Source of the DNA: Thiohalobacter sp.
GTDB taxonomy: Bacteria > Pseudomonadota > Gammaproteobacteria > DSM-19610
Assembly (NCBI GenBank): GCA_026984515.1
Contig: JALSRZ010000148.1
Coordinates: 1-38,579, forward strand
Direction of reading: 5' to 3'
DNA length: 38,579 bases
Of the stretch, positions 12,493 through 24,293 are shown in pieces (position 1 is the first letter of the stretch; every line of letters begins with the position of its first letter). The position numbers and the translations under genes are program-made. The notes under the pieces are model-generated. The model was not told the DNA's origin. It did not search any database and saw only the letters and a program-made list of their open reading frames with translations.

Positions 12493-12658
12493 ATGACCGA
12501 CGCCACTTTGCGCGGGTTCGCCTCCGGTACCCCAGGCAGCTAATGATCTGGCCCGGGGAACCGGCAGAGTGTCCAAGGCCATAATAATAACGCTGGAATT
12601 GCCCCGCGCAGATTCTGGACAAACTATATAACACGACAAAACGTGAGGAGGAGTCATC
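12493..12658 (+). promoter_or_regulatory. Structured 5' leader with possible 16-codon reading frame
   Basis: CCGGTACCCC (12524-12533) pairs with GGGGAACCGG (12555-12564) with one A-A mismatch, around a 21-nt loop. A 16-codon frame (ATG at 12493, TAA at 12541-12543) overlaps this stem but has no Shine-Dalgarno and begins at or near the predicted transcript start, so it is probably not translated. The leader ends with the strong ribosome site AGGAGGAG (12646-12653), 5 nt before the gene. I could not match it to a known riboswitch class. Confidence 0.4.
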
Positions 12659-13576
12659 ATGCAAAAAGTCGTAAAGCAACTGTTCCTGTCAGGTGTATTG
12701 CTGGCAGTTACACTCGGTAATGCCTTCGCTGAAGAAGCGCTGAAGCCTTTTGTGCTGGCGTACACCACTACGGGTGACGTTCAGGCAGTGGCGGACGAAG
12801 TCAAGGGCAAGGTGGAAGCGGCCGGTTTTGAGGTTGCCGGTACCTATTCTCCCTACGATGGTGCCATTATTATCGCCATCACCAATGACGATCTGAAAAA
12901 AGCTGCGGCCAGTTCCGATTTCGGTGGTTACGAAGCCGGTCAGCGTGTGTCGGTAACCAAGGTGGGCGACGAGATCCAGGTGAGCTACAGCAACCCGGTC
13001 TACCTCGCTGATGCGTATCGTATCAAGGATACTTCGGATGCCGAGAAGGCGCTGAAGACCCTGGAAACAGCGCTGGGCAACAAGCAAACCTTCGGTACCG
13101 GCGACAAGAAGCTGAGTGCTGCCGACCTGCGCAAGTACCACTACATGTTCGGCATGGAGTACTTCGACGATCCCAGCGAACTGGCTTCCTATGACAGCCA
13201 GGACGAAGCGGTCGCCGCGGTTGAAAAAGGCCTCGCCGAGGGTCGTGGCGGTGCTACCAAGGTATACCGCATCGACATCCCGGGTAAGGACGAGACCGTT
13301 TTCGGTGTGGCCCTGAACGACAGTGGTTGCAGTGGCGACGAGTACATCATGAGCCGTGTCGACAAGGATAAACTGCGTTCCACCGCTCACCTGCCGTATG
13401 AAATCCTGGTTTCGGACGGTGATGTCTACGCGCTGTATGCACGTTTCCGCATCGCTATCAGCTGGCCTCATCTGCCGATGATCCAGAGCGAAACCGGTGC
13501 TACCTTCTTCAATATCATGTGCGCACCGAACGCCATTGAAGAAGCACTGATCAACGCTGCCGGCGGCGAGATCTAG
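12659..13576 (+). CDS. Secreted periplasmic protein of unknown function
   Basis: A 305-residue protein with a clear signal peptide (hydrophobic 8-20, cleavage after NAFA at about residue 24). The N-terminal part of the mature protein ([19 protein letters not shown], then [19 protein letters not shown]) loosely recalls DUF302-type domains, where paired alpha/beta units begin in this way, but I do not recognise the whole protein. The second half contains [30 protein letters not shown] and [11 protein letters not shown]. The mature part has two cysteines (Cys224 and Cys288) that could pair in the periplasm. There are no membrane segments after the signal. It has a near-perfect Shine-Dalgarno, a good promoter and a strong terminator, so it looks like an abundant monocistronic product. 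Function not assigned. Confidence 0.85.
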   Translation: MQKVVKQLFLSGVLLAVTLGNAFAEEALKPFVLAYTTTGDVQAVADEVKGKVEAAGFEVAGTYSPYDGAIIIAITNDDLKKAAASSDFGGYEAGQRVSVTKVGDEIQVSYSNPVYLADAYRIKDTSDAEKALKTLETALGNKQTFGTGDKKLSAADLRKYHYMFGMEYFDDPSELASYDSQDEAVAAVEKGLAEGRGGATKVYRIDIPGKDETVFGVALNDSGCSGDEYIMSRVDKDKLRSTAHLPYEILVSDGDVYALYARFRIAISWPHLPMIQSETGATFFNIMCAPNAIEEALINAAGGEI

Positions 13577-13608
13577 GTCTACAGGCACTAAGTAAAGCAC
13601 TACCCCTG

Positions 13609-13643
13609 GCCCCCGCGACCGCAAGGTCCCGGGGGCTTTTCTT
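13609..13643 (+). terminator. Rho-independent terminator
   Basis: A 12-bp stem with a single mismatch (GCCCCCGCGACC at 13609-13620 with GGTCCCGGGGGC at 13625-13636) closes a GCAA tetraloop and is followed by TTTTCTTT. It lies 33 nt after the stop of the periplasmic protein gene and isolates it from icd. Confidence 0.92.
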
Positions 13644-13686
13644 TGCGGGAATGCCGGCCACCGGCGCGAAAGGTCAGGCGGGGCTT

Positions 13687-13710
13687 GCGCGGTCAGGGAG
13701 CCGCTCCTGC
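13687..13710. repeat. REP-family single palindrome, copy B
   Basis: Matches the REP copies at 22043-22068 and 30696-30721 at 21 of 24 positions, in the same orientation as the former. It ends in the CCGCTCCTGC head. It lies between the terminator and the icd promoter. Confidence 0.65.
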
Positions 13711-13762
13711 CGGGCCAACGCCCCTCCTGCGGGGAAAAACCCCTGTTGGGAGCGCCGGCCTC

Positions 13763-13771
13763 TGGTACAAT
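13763..13771 (+). promoter_or_regulatory. Extended -10 promoter candidate for icd
   Basis: TGGTACAAT is an extended -10 (TGn before TACAAT at 13766-13771) about 33 nt before the icd ATG. No good -35 is seen at 16-18 nt upstream, which is acceptable for extended -10 promoters. Confidence 0.45.
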
Positions 13772-13803
13772 CCCGCGATCTTTTTCAGCAGTCGGGAATA
13801 CTC

Positions 13804-15060
<1,257 letters not shown>

Positions 15061-15078
15061 TCACACAGCCGCCCCTGT

Positions 15079-15102
15079 ACTGCCCGCGGCAACGCGGGCA
15101 GT
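15079..15102. terminator. Convergent hairpin between icd and cspD
   Basis: ACTGCCCGC (15079-15087) and GCGGGCAGT (15094-15102) form a perfect 9-bp stem with a 6-nt loop midway between two converging stop codons. Neither side has a T-run, so it may protect 3' ends or work with Rho rather than act as a classical terminator. Confidence 0.6.
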
Positions 15103-15128
15103 GGGCAGCCTCAACGGCTCAGGTTGCC

Positions 15129-15344
15129 TCAGCTGGTTGCCGAAGCAAATACGATTCTGCTTGCCTGTAATCCTTTCGGTCCGTCAGCCACCTCGAATTC
15201 GACGTGCTGACCTTCCTTGAGGCTTTTGTAGCCTTCCATTTCAATCGATGAGAAATGCGCGAATATGTCATCGCCCCCACCGTCCGGGGATATAAAGCCA
15301 TACCCCTTTGCGTTACTGAACCACTTAACAACTCCTGTTGCCAT
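15129..15344 (-). CDS. cspD: Cold-shock-domain protein, CspD-like
   Basis: A 71-residue single cold-shock domain that binds single-stranded nucleic acid. RNP1 (KGYGFI) and RNP2 (DIFAHF) are intact. The divergent position immediately upstream of clpS-clpA is the conserved location of cspD, which in E. coli is a starvation-induced inhibitor of replication rather than a cold-shock protein. Its predicted leader is about 110 nt, long as is usual for csp genes. Assignment as CspD rather than another Csp rests mainly on this context. Confidence 0.9.
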   Translation of the reverse strand: MATGVVKWFSNAKGYGFISPDGGGDDIFAHFSSIEMEGYKSLKEGQHVEFEVADGPKGLQASRIVFASATS

Positions 15345-15460
15345 GACTCTAGTTCCTCACTGCGTTCTTCCGCAGGTCAATGCCTGCTTGTTCTTGATCG
15401 CATCGCCTCACGCTACTGGCATGATGACGACTCCTCCTTCAGCCGTAACGGCATCCAATA

Positions 15461-15488
15461 TTGTTATTCTGCCTATCAGATTAGTCAA
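15461..15488 (-). promoter_or_regulatory. Probable cspD promoter
   Basis: On the minus strand TTGACT (15483-15488) and TAACAA (15461-15466) are separated by 16 nt. The predicted start gives a leader of about 110 nt before the ATG at 15344. The clpS promoter lies divergently about 65 nt away. Confidence 0.6.
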
Positions 15489-15551
15489 GTATTCATAAGC
15501 CGTTGAAAAGCCGCATTTTGATTTTAAATTTGCCCGGAACGGGCATAACAC

Positions 15552-15579
15552 TTGCTTGTTACAGAAGCATGTGTATCCT
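15552..15579 (+). promoter_or_regulatory. Probable clpS-clpA promoter
   Basis: TTGCTT (15552-15557) and TATCCT (15574-15579) have a 16-nt spacer; transcription would begin about 54 nt before the clpS ATG. A TACAAT nearer the gene (15627-15632) has no usable -35 and is too close to the start codon. Confidence 0.45.
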
Positions 15580-15639
15580 GTTTTCAGGGCGCTGGTTTTC
15601 TGGCGCTGGATCGAACTGGATTACGTTACAATTGTGTCT

Positions 15640-15960
15640 ATGAGTAAGGAAACCGGACATTCAGGCGACCACGGCCTTTCGGTTCTGGAGGCAAAACCGA
15701 AGCTCCGGCGGCCGCCCATGTACAAGGTGGTGTTGCACAATGATGACTACACCCCGATGGAGTTCGTGGTAATGCTGCTGGGTGAACTGTTTGGTATGCC
15801 CAGGTCGAAAGCGACGCAGGTTATGCTGCATGTGCACACCAAAGGTAAAGGCGTGTGTGGCGTATTTACAAAAGAAATCGCGGAAACCAAAGTTGCGCAG
15901 GTAAATGAATACTCGCGCCAGAACCAGCATCCGCTACTGTGCGCAATGGAGGAAGCATAG
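15640..15960 (+). CDS. clpS: ClpS, N-degron recognin and ClpA adaptor
   Basis: A 106-residue adaptor that binds bulky hydrophobic N-terminal residues and delivers substrates to ClpAP. I start it at the ATG at 15640, which gives the exact length of E. coli ClpS; the open frame extends upstream to 15556 but that part is not conserved in character. The ligand-pocket motif [10 protein letters not shown] and the conserved His in [13 protein letters not shown] are present, as is the flexible N-terminal tail that enters ClpA. It lies 21 nt before clpA. The transferases that create its substrates, bpt and aat, lie 2.4 kb downstream on the opposite strand. Confidence 0.96.
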   Translation: MSKETGHSGDHGLSVLEAKPKLRRPPMYKVVLHNDDYTPMEFVVMLLGELFGMPRSKATQVMLHVHTKGKGVCGVFTKEIAETKVAQVNEYSRQNQHPLLCAMEEA

Positions 15961-15981
15961 TCAGGCGATGAGGTAGTCAAG

Positions 15982-18246
<2,265 letters not shown>

Positions 18247-18248
18247 CA

Positions 18249-18268
18249 GGCAGCCGCTGCCGGCTGCC
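18249..18268. terminator. Convergent hairpin between clpA and infA
   Basis: GGCAGCCG (18249-18256) and CGGCTGCC (18261-18268) form a perfect 8-bp GC-rich stem with a 4-nt loop, 2 nt after the clpA stop and 8 nt before the infA stop. No T-run follows in either direction. Confidence 0.6.
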
Positions 18269-18276
18269 GGGCTGTA

Positions 18277-18495
18277 TCAACGTGCACGGTAGGTGATGCG
18301 GCCCTTGCTCAGGTCATAGGGGGTCAACTGCACCGTCACCTTGTCGCCGGTGAGGATGCGTATGTAGTGTTTGCGCATTTTCCCGGAGATATGTGCGGTA
18401 ACCACGTGTCCATTTTCCAGTTCGACCCGGAACATGGTGTTGGGCAGGGTGTCGATGACCGTGCCTTCCATTTCAATGTGATCTTCTTTTGCCAC
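18277..18495 (-). CDS. infA: Translation initiation factor IF-1
   Basis: A 72-residue OB-fold factor that occupies the ribosomal A site during initiation. The sequence is essentially canonical ([39 protein letters not shown]). It starts with GTG at 18493-18495 behind an AGAGGA ribosome site. The position next to clpA and upstream aat/bpt is conserved in gammaproteobacteria. Confidence 0.97.
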   Translation of the reverse strand: MAKEDHIEMEGTVIDTLPNTMFRVELENGHVVTAHISGKMRKHYIRILTGDKVTVQLTPYDLSKGRITYRAR

Positions 18496-18532
18496 GCTTC
18501 CTCTCTCGTACGTTGATCAAATTCAGCCGCGG

Positions 18533-18538
18533 AGTATA
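18533..18538 (-). promoter_or_regulatory. -10 element candidate for infA
   Basis: TATACT on the minus strand, about 38 nt before the infA GTG. The best -35 (TTGTAC) is 21 nt away, too far, so the promoter is only tentative. A T-rich stretch and a very short CCCG/CGGG hairpin (18600-18611) behind the bpt stop may end the upstream transcript. Confidence 0.3.
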
Positions 18539-18618
18539 ACCGATCGTACGCGCGTATGAGTACAAAAAGCGCGGGTCGGGCGGAAAAACGAAAAAAGTAC
18601 CCGTTTCCGGGGCCGCGG

Positions 18619-19365
18619 TCAGGATTTTCCGGGGGGGATATTCCCGATCGATTGCCAGCGTCCCTCGTAGTAGGCCTGCATGGGGCGGAAGCGGCTCTTG
18701 TACTGCATCTTCCGGCTGCCGGGAATCCAGAACCCCAGGTACAGCCATTGGTAACCCGTTTCCTGCGCCAGTTCGATCTGGCGCAGCACGGCATAGGTGC
18801 CCAGGCTCCTGCGCGCGGCTTCCGGTTCGAAGAAGGTGTATACCGCGGAGAGAGCGTGTTGCATGCGGTCGGTCACCGCCAGCGCCAGCGGCGTGCCGTC
18901 CAGGCTGAATTCCAGGAACAGGGTGTCGCACCAGTCGCTGCTGAGAAACTGCAGGTAGTCGTCCGGGGCCGGGTCGTCCATGCCGCCGTCCGGGTGGCGG
19001 CTGGCCAGGTAGCGCCGGTACAGGTCAAAGTGCGCTTCCCGGAATGCCGGCGCCAGCACCGCGCACTCCAGGTCCCGGTTGCGGTTCCAGATTTTCTGCT
19101 GGTTGCGACTGCGTTTGAAACGGTGCACGGGGATGCGAACCGGGATGCATTCGGAACAGCCGGGGCAGGCGGGTACATACAGGTCGTTGCCGCTGCGTCT
19201 GAAGCCGAAACCCGCCAGCTGGTCATAGATGGCTGTGGAGAGCCTGGCGTCCGGGTCCGCGAAGACCGAGATCGCGTCACGGCCCTGCAGGTAGGAACAG
19301 GGTCGTGGCGCAGTGGCGAAAAAGCGCAGGGTGGTTCCGCCAGGGGCGGTATCATTTCTGTTCAT
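18619..19365 (-). CDS. bpt: Aspartate/glutamate leucyltransferase (Bpt/ATE family)
   Basis: A 248-residue enzyme of the ATE1-like family. In bacteria this form transfers Leu from Leu-tRNA to N-terminal Asp or Glu and so makes ClpS-readable N-degrons. The N-terminal Cys cluster [12 protein letters not shown] and the C-terminal [18 protein letters not shown] motif are typical, as is [10 protein letters not shown] near the start. Its ATG overlaps the aat stop by 4 nt (19362-19365), so both transferases come from one transcript. The exact specificity (Bpt against arginyltransferase) follows from bacterial family knowledge, not from a residue I can single out. Confidence 0.93.
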   Translation of the reverse strand: MNRNDTAPGGTTLRFFATAPRPCSYLQGRDAISVFADPDARLSTAIYDQLAGFGFRRSGNDLYVPACPGCSECIPVRIPVHRFKRSRNQQKIWNRNRDLECAVLAPAFREAHFDLYRRYLASRHPDGGMDDPAPDDYLQFLSSDWCDTLFLEFSLDGTPLALAVTDRMQHALSAVYTFFEPEAARRSLGTYAVLRQIELAQETGYQWLYLGFWIPGSRKMQYKSRFRPMQAYYEGRWQSIGNIPPGKS

Positions 19366-20105
19366 GGATGATCAGTCTGCCAGGCGGCAGCGCTTTCCCC
19401 CGCGTCAAAGCACCAGCGTTGCGGTGAGTCACCGGCCTCGCACAGGCTGTCCAGGTGCCGGATGAAGTCCGCGCGTGCAATTTCCTCCGCTCCCAGGCTG
19501 GCCAGGTGGTCCGAGTATACCTGGCAATCGATCAGCCCGAATCCCTGTGCCCGCAGGTGGCGCACCAGCCAGGCAAAGGCTACCTTGGAGGCATCCGTCA
19601 CCTGGCTGAACATGGACTCACCGAAAAACACCCGGCCGATGGCAATACCGTACAGGCCGCCGGCCAGTTTCCCGTCCCGCCAGCATTCCACCGAGTGGGC
19701 ATGCCCCAGTATATGCAGCTCCCGGTAGGCGGTGGCCATGGCCGGCGTAATCCAGGTGCCCGTGCTGTCGCGGCGGGGCGCTGCGCAGGCGGCAATCACA
19801 CGCTCGAATGCCTGGTCCATGGTGACCTCGAAGCGCGCACTGCGTAAGGTTTTGCGCAGGCTGCGGGAGATCCTGAGGTGGGCGGGAAACAGTACGGTGC
19901 GAGGGTCCGGTGACCACCAGAGGATCGGTTGCCGGTCGCTGTACCAGGGGAAAATGCCGCGCCGGTATGCGCTCAGGATGCGTCTGGGGTTGAGGTCACC
20001 GCCCACCGCCAGCAGGCCGTCCGGCTCCCGCAGGGCGAGGTGGACGTCCGGGAAACTCAGGTCCGGGTCCCCGGGATCAATCCAGAACGGGCTCTGCAGG
20101 CTCAT
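19362..20105 (-). CDS. aat: Leucyl/phenylalanyl-tRNA-protein transferase
   Basis: A 247-residue enzyme that adds Leu or Phe from the aminoacyl-tRNA to N-terminal Lys or Arg and so creates substrates for ClpS-ClpAP. Landmarks are [20 protein letters not shown], the [18 protein letters not shown] core and [19 protein letters not shown] near the C-terminus. The length is normal. It overlaps bpt downstream and the FemAB-like gene upstream by 4 nt each, giving a three-gene translationally coupled operon. Confidence 0.97.
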   Translation of the reverse strand: MSLQSPFWIDPGDPDLSFPDVHLALREPDGLLAVGGDLNPRRILSAYRRGIFPWYSDRQPILWWSPDPRTVLFPAHLRISRSLRKTLRSARFEVTMDQAFERVIAACAAPRRDSTGTWITPAMATAYRELHILGHAHSVECWRDGKLAGGLYGIAIGRVFFGESMFSQVTDASKVAFAWLVRHLRAQGFGLIDCQVYSDHLASLGAEEIARADFIRHLDSLCEAGDSPQRWCFDAGESAAAWQTDHP

Positions 20106-21247
20106 GCTACCCGGCTCTGCCGGAAGGGGGAGCGCGCGGACAGTTCCGCCATGTAGTCGTGCATGGCTTCGGTTTCCTGGACCAGGAAGCGGGCAATGAC
20201 GTTGCGGAAGCCCTCGTGCGCGATCCAGTGTGCCGACCAGGTCGGTTCCGGCAGGAAGCCGCGGCTGATCTTGTGTTCGCCCTGGGCGCCGGGCTCGAAG
20301 CGCCGGAGTCCGTGCGCGATGCAGTAATCAATGCCCTGGTAGTAACAGGTTTCGAAATGCAGGGAGTGGTAGTCCTCATAACAGCCCCAGTGACGCCCGT
20401 ACAGGGTGTCATCGCTGCGCAGGCAGATGGCGCCTGCCACCCTGCGCTGCTGCTTGCGGGCCATGATAAAAACCAGCTGCCCGCCCATGGTGGCGGCAAT
20501 TTCGCGGAAAAACCCGAGTGACAGGGTGGGGTGTCCCCACTTGCTCTCGAAGGTGGTGCGGTAGAAATCGTGCATGATCGCGATTTCCGTATCGCTGGCC
20601 TCGTTGCCGTGCACGACATCGAACGTGATACCGGCTTCCTGAACATAGCGCCGTTCGCGGCGTATTTTCTTGCGTTTGCGGGAGTTGAATACCGACAGGT
20701 AATCCTCGAAATCCCGGTAGCCTTCATTGCTCCAGTGGAACTGGCAGCCGAGGCGCAGCAGCAGGCCGGCCTGCTGCAGCCGCCGGGTATCCTGCGGGTC
20801 GGTGAACAGCCAGTGCAGGGAGGACAGGTTTTCGCTGCGGGACCACTCCTGTGCCAGTCGGACCAGCTGCGCGGCGACTGCTTCCCGGTCCGGTGTGTCC
20901 GCGGTAAGGATCCGCGCTCCGGTGGCCGGTGTATACGGCACTGCGACGACGGACTTCGGGTAGTAGGGCAGCCCCGCGCGCTGCCAGGCATCCGCCCAGG
21001 CATGATCGAAGACGAATTCACCGTAGGAGTTGTCTTTCAGGTACATCGGTACCGCACCGACCAGTCGCCGCTCCCGGTCAAAGGCCGCCAGGTGTCTGGG
21101 CAGCCAGCCGTACTGTTCGCCGGTGCAGCCGTTATGCTCCAGTGCGGCCAGGAATTCGTAGCGCAGGAACGGGTTGCGGGTGCCGGCAACGGCATTCCAC
21201 TGGTCTGCCTGCAGCGTATCGATGGAGGTAAGGATTTCGAGCTTCAC
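20102..21247 (-). CDS. GNAT/FemAB-like acyltransferase (PF04339 type)
   Basis: A 381-residue cytoplasmic protein of the family often named peptidoglycan biosynthesis protein or DUF482. Diagnostic stretches are [17 protein letters not shown], then [19 protein letters not shown], then [18 protein letters not shown] and the C-terminal [20 protein letters not shown]. The family has a duplicated GNAT fold related to FemABX transferases, which use aminoacyl-tRNA. True substrates are unknown. Its stop overlaps the aat start by 4 nt, so it is the first gene of the GNAT-aat-bpt operon. Aat and Bpt also have the duplicated GNAT fold and also use aminoacyl-tRNA, which suggests, as inference only, a related tRNA-dependent role. 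Confidence 0.88.
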   Translation of the reverse strand: MKLEILTSIDTLQADQWNAVAGTRNPFLRYEFLAALEHNGCTGEQYGWLPRHLAAFDRERRLVGAVPMYLKDNSYGEFVFDHAWADAWQRAGLPYYPKSVVAVPYTPATGARILTADTPDREAVAAQLVRLAQEWSRSENLSSLHWLFTDPQDTRRLQQAGLLLRLGCQFHWSNEGYRDFEDYLSVFNSRKRKKIRRERRYVQEAGITFDVVHGNEASDTEIAIMHDFYRTTFESKWGHPTLSLGFFREIAATMGGQLVFIMARKQQRRVAGAICLRSDDTLYGRHWGCYEDYHSLHFETCYYQGIDYCIAHGLRRFEPGAQGEHKISRGFLPEPTWSAHWIAHEGFRNVIARFLVQETEAMHDYMAELSARSPFRQSRVA

Positions 21248-21282
21248 CCGGATATTGTAACCGCCAGCGGGGCCGGTGAAAC

Positions 21283-21326
21283 GTAAATCAAAGATTCTTT
21301 CGAAAAATCAGGGTGTTTTGATTTAC
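21283..21326. promoter_or_regulatory. 10-bp perfect inverted repeat in a divergent promoter region
   Basis: GTAAATCAAA (21283-21292) and TTTGATTTAC (21317-21326) are perfect reverse complements, 24 nt apart, between the divergent FemAB-like and PilZ genes. The right half overlaps a TACAAT -10-like element (21324-21329). The spacing of half-site centres is about three helical turns. This looks like an operator pair, though no regulator is named. Confidence 0.45.
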
Positions 21327-21337
21327 AATGCACGGAG

Positions 21338-22012
21338 ATGGAAGATTCGGAACTGAAACTGCAGGTTGGCGAGACCATCCAGCTGCAGCCGCGCGACGGG
21401 GAAGACAGTCGGCGCCTGCACGGCAAGATCATCGGTTACCTGCCGGGGGCCAGCCTGCTGGTGACCACGCCGCGCAGCCGCGACAAGGTGATGATCATCC
21501 GCGAAGGCCAGCCCTTCGTGGTGCGCATGATGATGGGTAACCGCATCGTGGGATTTACCAGTACGGTGCTGCGCAGCTGCGCGCGTCCCTATCCCTACCT
21601 GCACCTGTCGTTTCCGGAAGAGATGGAGCAGATCGTGGTGCGCAAGGCGCAGCGCGTGCCGGTCAAACTGTTCGCGTCCCTGAAAAATGAAAACCCGGAT
21701 TTCCAGTCGGAAAAGCCACATTCCGCAACCGTCGTTGATATCAGTACCACGGGTGCCATGCTGGTGGCTGATGAACAGCTGGGAGAGGTGGACGACAAGG
21801 TGGTGCTGACCAGCGTGCTGAAATTCGCGGGCGCGGAAAAGATGCTGTCCATCCCGGCGTTTCTGCGTAACGTACACGCCGATCATACGCCGGGCGCCAT
21901 GCAGGAAGTGAATTACTACCACGGGCTGGAGTTTGCGATCGAGGACCAGCAGGACGTGTTAACGCTGCATGGCTTTGTCTACGAAAACATTGTGAAGTCG
22001 CAGTCGGAGTAG
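21338..22012 (+). CDS. PilZ-domain cyclic-di-GMP receptor, YcgR-like
   Basis: A 224-residue protein with an N-terminal YcgR-type beta domain (about residues 5-95, with GKIIGYLPGASLLVTTP) and a C-terminal PilZ domain. The c-di-GMP motif is complete: RKAQR (RxxxR), and DISTTGAM (D/NxSxxG) about 35 residues later. YcgR-like proteins slow flagellar motors or otherwise respond to c-di-GMP; no motility genes lie nearby to support one role. The start ATG has GGAG immediately adjacent, which is poor spacing, and a -10-like TACAAT lies only 8 nt upstream, so the 5' end is uncertain. A GGDEF-EAL enzyme is encoded in the same window. Confidence 0.9.
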   Translation: MEDSELKLQVGETIQLQPRDGEDSRRLHGKIIGYLPGASLLVTTPRSRDKVMIIREGQPFVVRMMMGNRIVGFTSTVLRSCARPYPYLHLSFPEEMEQIVVRKAQRVPVKLFASLKNENPDFQSEKPHSATVVDISTTGAMLVADEQLGEVDDKVVLTSVLKFAGAEKMLSIPAFLRNVHADHTPGAMQEVNYYHGLEFAIEDQQDVLTLHGFVYENIVKSQSE

Positions 22013-22042
22013 GCGGGTAGCGACACGATGGCCGGGGCTCGC

Positions 22043-22068
22043 TTTCGCGGTCAGGGGACTGCTCCTGC
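22043..22068. repeat. REP-family single palindrome, copy C
   Basis: Matches the reverse complement of 30696-30721 at 25 of 26 positions. It lies between the convergent stops of the PilZ gene and trxB. Confidence 0.8.
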
Positions 22069-22071
22069 AGG

Positions 22072-23052
<981 letters not shown>

Positions 23053-23170
23053 TCACTCCATACAAAATCTGTGGCGGTCTCGCCGGGCACTGGCAGGGAG
23101 GCTGTGAATGGCGCCCGCGTAACTGGCGGGCTATGGTACGGAATGTCCCGGGACGGGTAAAGGAGTTGCA

Positions 23171-24241
23171 ATGCGCATCGGTGTGCCGCGAGAAATCAAA
23201 CCGCTGGAAGGCCGTACGGGCCTGATTCCCGCGGCCTGTTCGGAGCTGGTGGCGGCCGGTCACCCGGTTTTTGTCGAAGCCGGCGCCGGGCTGGAGTCCG
23301 GTTACGCCGATGCGGCCTACCGGGCCGCCGGCGCGGAAATCCTGACGGATGCCGCAGACCTGTATGCGCGCGCCGAACTGATCGTCAAGGTCAAGGAACC
23401 GGTCGAGGGCGACCTGCGCTACCTGCGTGCCGAACATATCCTGTTCAGTTACCTGCACCTGGCGGCCAACCTGCCGTTGATGCAGGCGCTGTGCGATATC
23501 GGTCTTACCGCGGTGGCTTTCGAAACCGTTCAGGATGCCGGCGGCTTGCCGCTGCTGGCGCCGATGAGTGACGTGGCCGGTCAACTCGCCATACAACTGG
23601 GGACACACCTGCTGCACCGGCCGCAGGGTGGCAAGGGCCTGTTACTGGGCGGATTACCGGGCGCGGCCAGGGGGCGCGTGACCGTGATTGGTGCCGGGGT
23701 GGCAGGGGGTGCCGCTACACGGGTTGCGGCTGCGCTGGGTGCCGAGGTTACCGTGTTTGATCGCAAGCGCGACCGGCTGGAGGCCATGCGTGCGCTGGGT
23801 GATAACGTCACCGCGCTGTACCCCTACCCGGACAGCATTACCCCGGCAGTGGTCGAGGCCGACCTGGTAGTGGGCGCAGTACTGATTCCCGGTGCGCGGG
23901 CACCGCACGTGGTGACGGCTGCGCACGTCCGGGACATGCAGGCCGGCAGTGTGGTGGTCGATATCTCCGTGGACCAGGGCGGCTGTATCGAGACCACGCG
24001 CCCCACCGATTACCGCGCACCGACCTATGTCGTCGATGAAGTGGTGCACCTGGCGGTTACCAATATGCCGGGTGCGGTGCCGCGTTCCGCGTCGCAGGCA
24101 TTGTCTGCAGCGCTGACCCCATACCTGCTAGACTTGGCGAACGGCGGGCTGGAGCGGAATCCCGGGCTTCAGCATGGACTGAACGTCGCATCCGGCAAGG
24201 TGCGTCATCCCGCCTTGCTATCGCTCATTGAATCGAAGTAA
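23171..24241 (+). CDS. ald: Alanine dehydrogenase
   Basis: A 356-residue NAD-dependent enzyme that interconverts L-alanine with pyruvate and ammonia. The N-terminal GVPREIKPLEGRTGLIPAA holds the pyruvate-binding Arg; VKVKEP and LFSYLHLAAN hold the catalytic Lys and His; the Rossmann motif is IGAGVAGGAA; VVVDISVDQGGCIE carries the active-site Asp. It is slightly shorter than the usual 370 or so residues, without a lost motif. It lies between trxB and ftsK, where many gammaproteobacteria have lrp or ald. The ATG follows AAAGGAG at good spacing. Confidence 0.95.
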   Translation: MRIGVPREIKPLEGRTGLIPAACSELVAAGHPVFVEAGAGLESGYADAAYRAAGAEILTDAADLYARAELIVKVKEPVEGDLRYLRAEHILFSYLHLAANLPLMQALCDIGLTAVAFETVQDAGGLPLLAPMSDVAGQLAIQLGTHLLHRPQGGKGLLLGGLPGAARGRVTVIGAGVAGGAATRVAAALGAEVTVFDRKRDRLEAMRALGDNVTALYPYPDSITPAVVEADLVVGAVLIPGARAPHVVTAAHVRDMQAGSVVVDISVDQGGCIETTRPTDYRAPTYVVDEVVHLAVTNMPGAVPRSASQALSAALTPYLLDLANGGLERNPGLQHGLNVASGKVRHPALLSLIESK

Positions 24242-24293
24242 AATACCCTAACTTTTAGTATCTTAAAACAACTATCTACTGAAATTTCTCATC

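Noticed and set aside
12493-12543. 16-codon leader peptide before the unknown periplasmic gene
   Set aside because: No ribosome site, start at or near the predicted transcript start, no run of regulatory codons; treated only as part of the structured leader.
15079-15102. Classical intrinsic terminator for icd
   Set aside because: The stem is good but no T-run follows on either strand, so it is listed only as a convergent hairpin.
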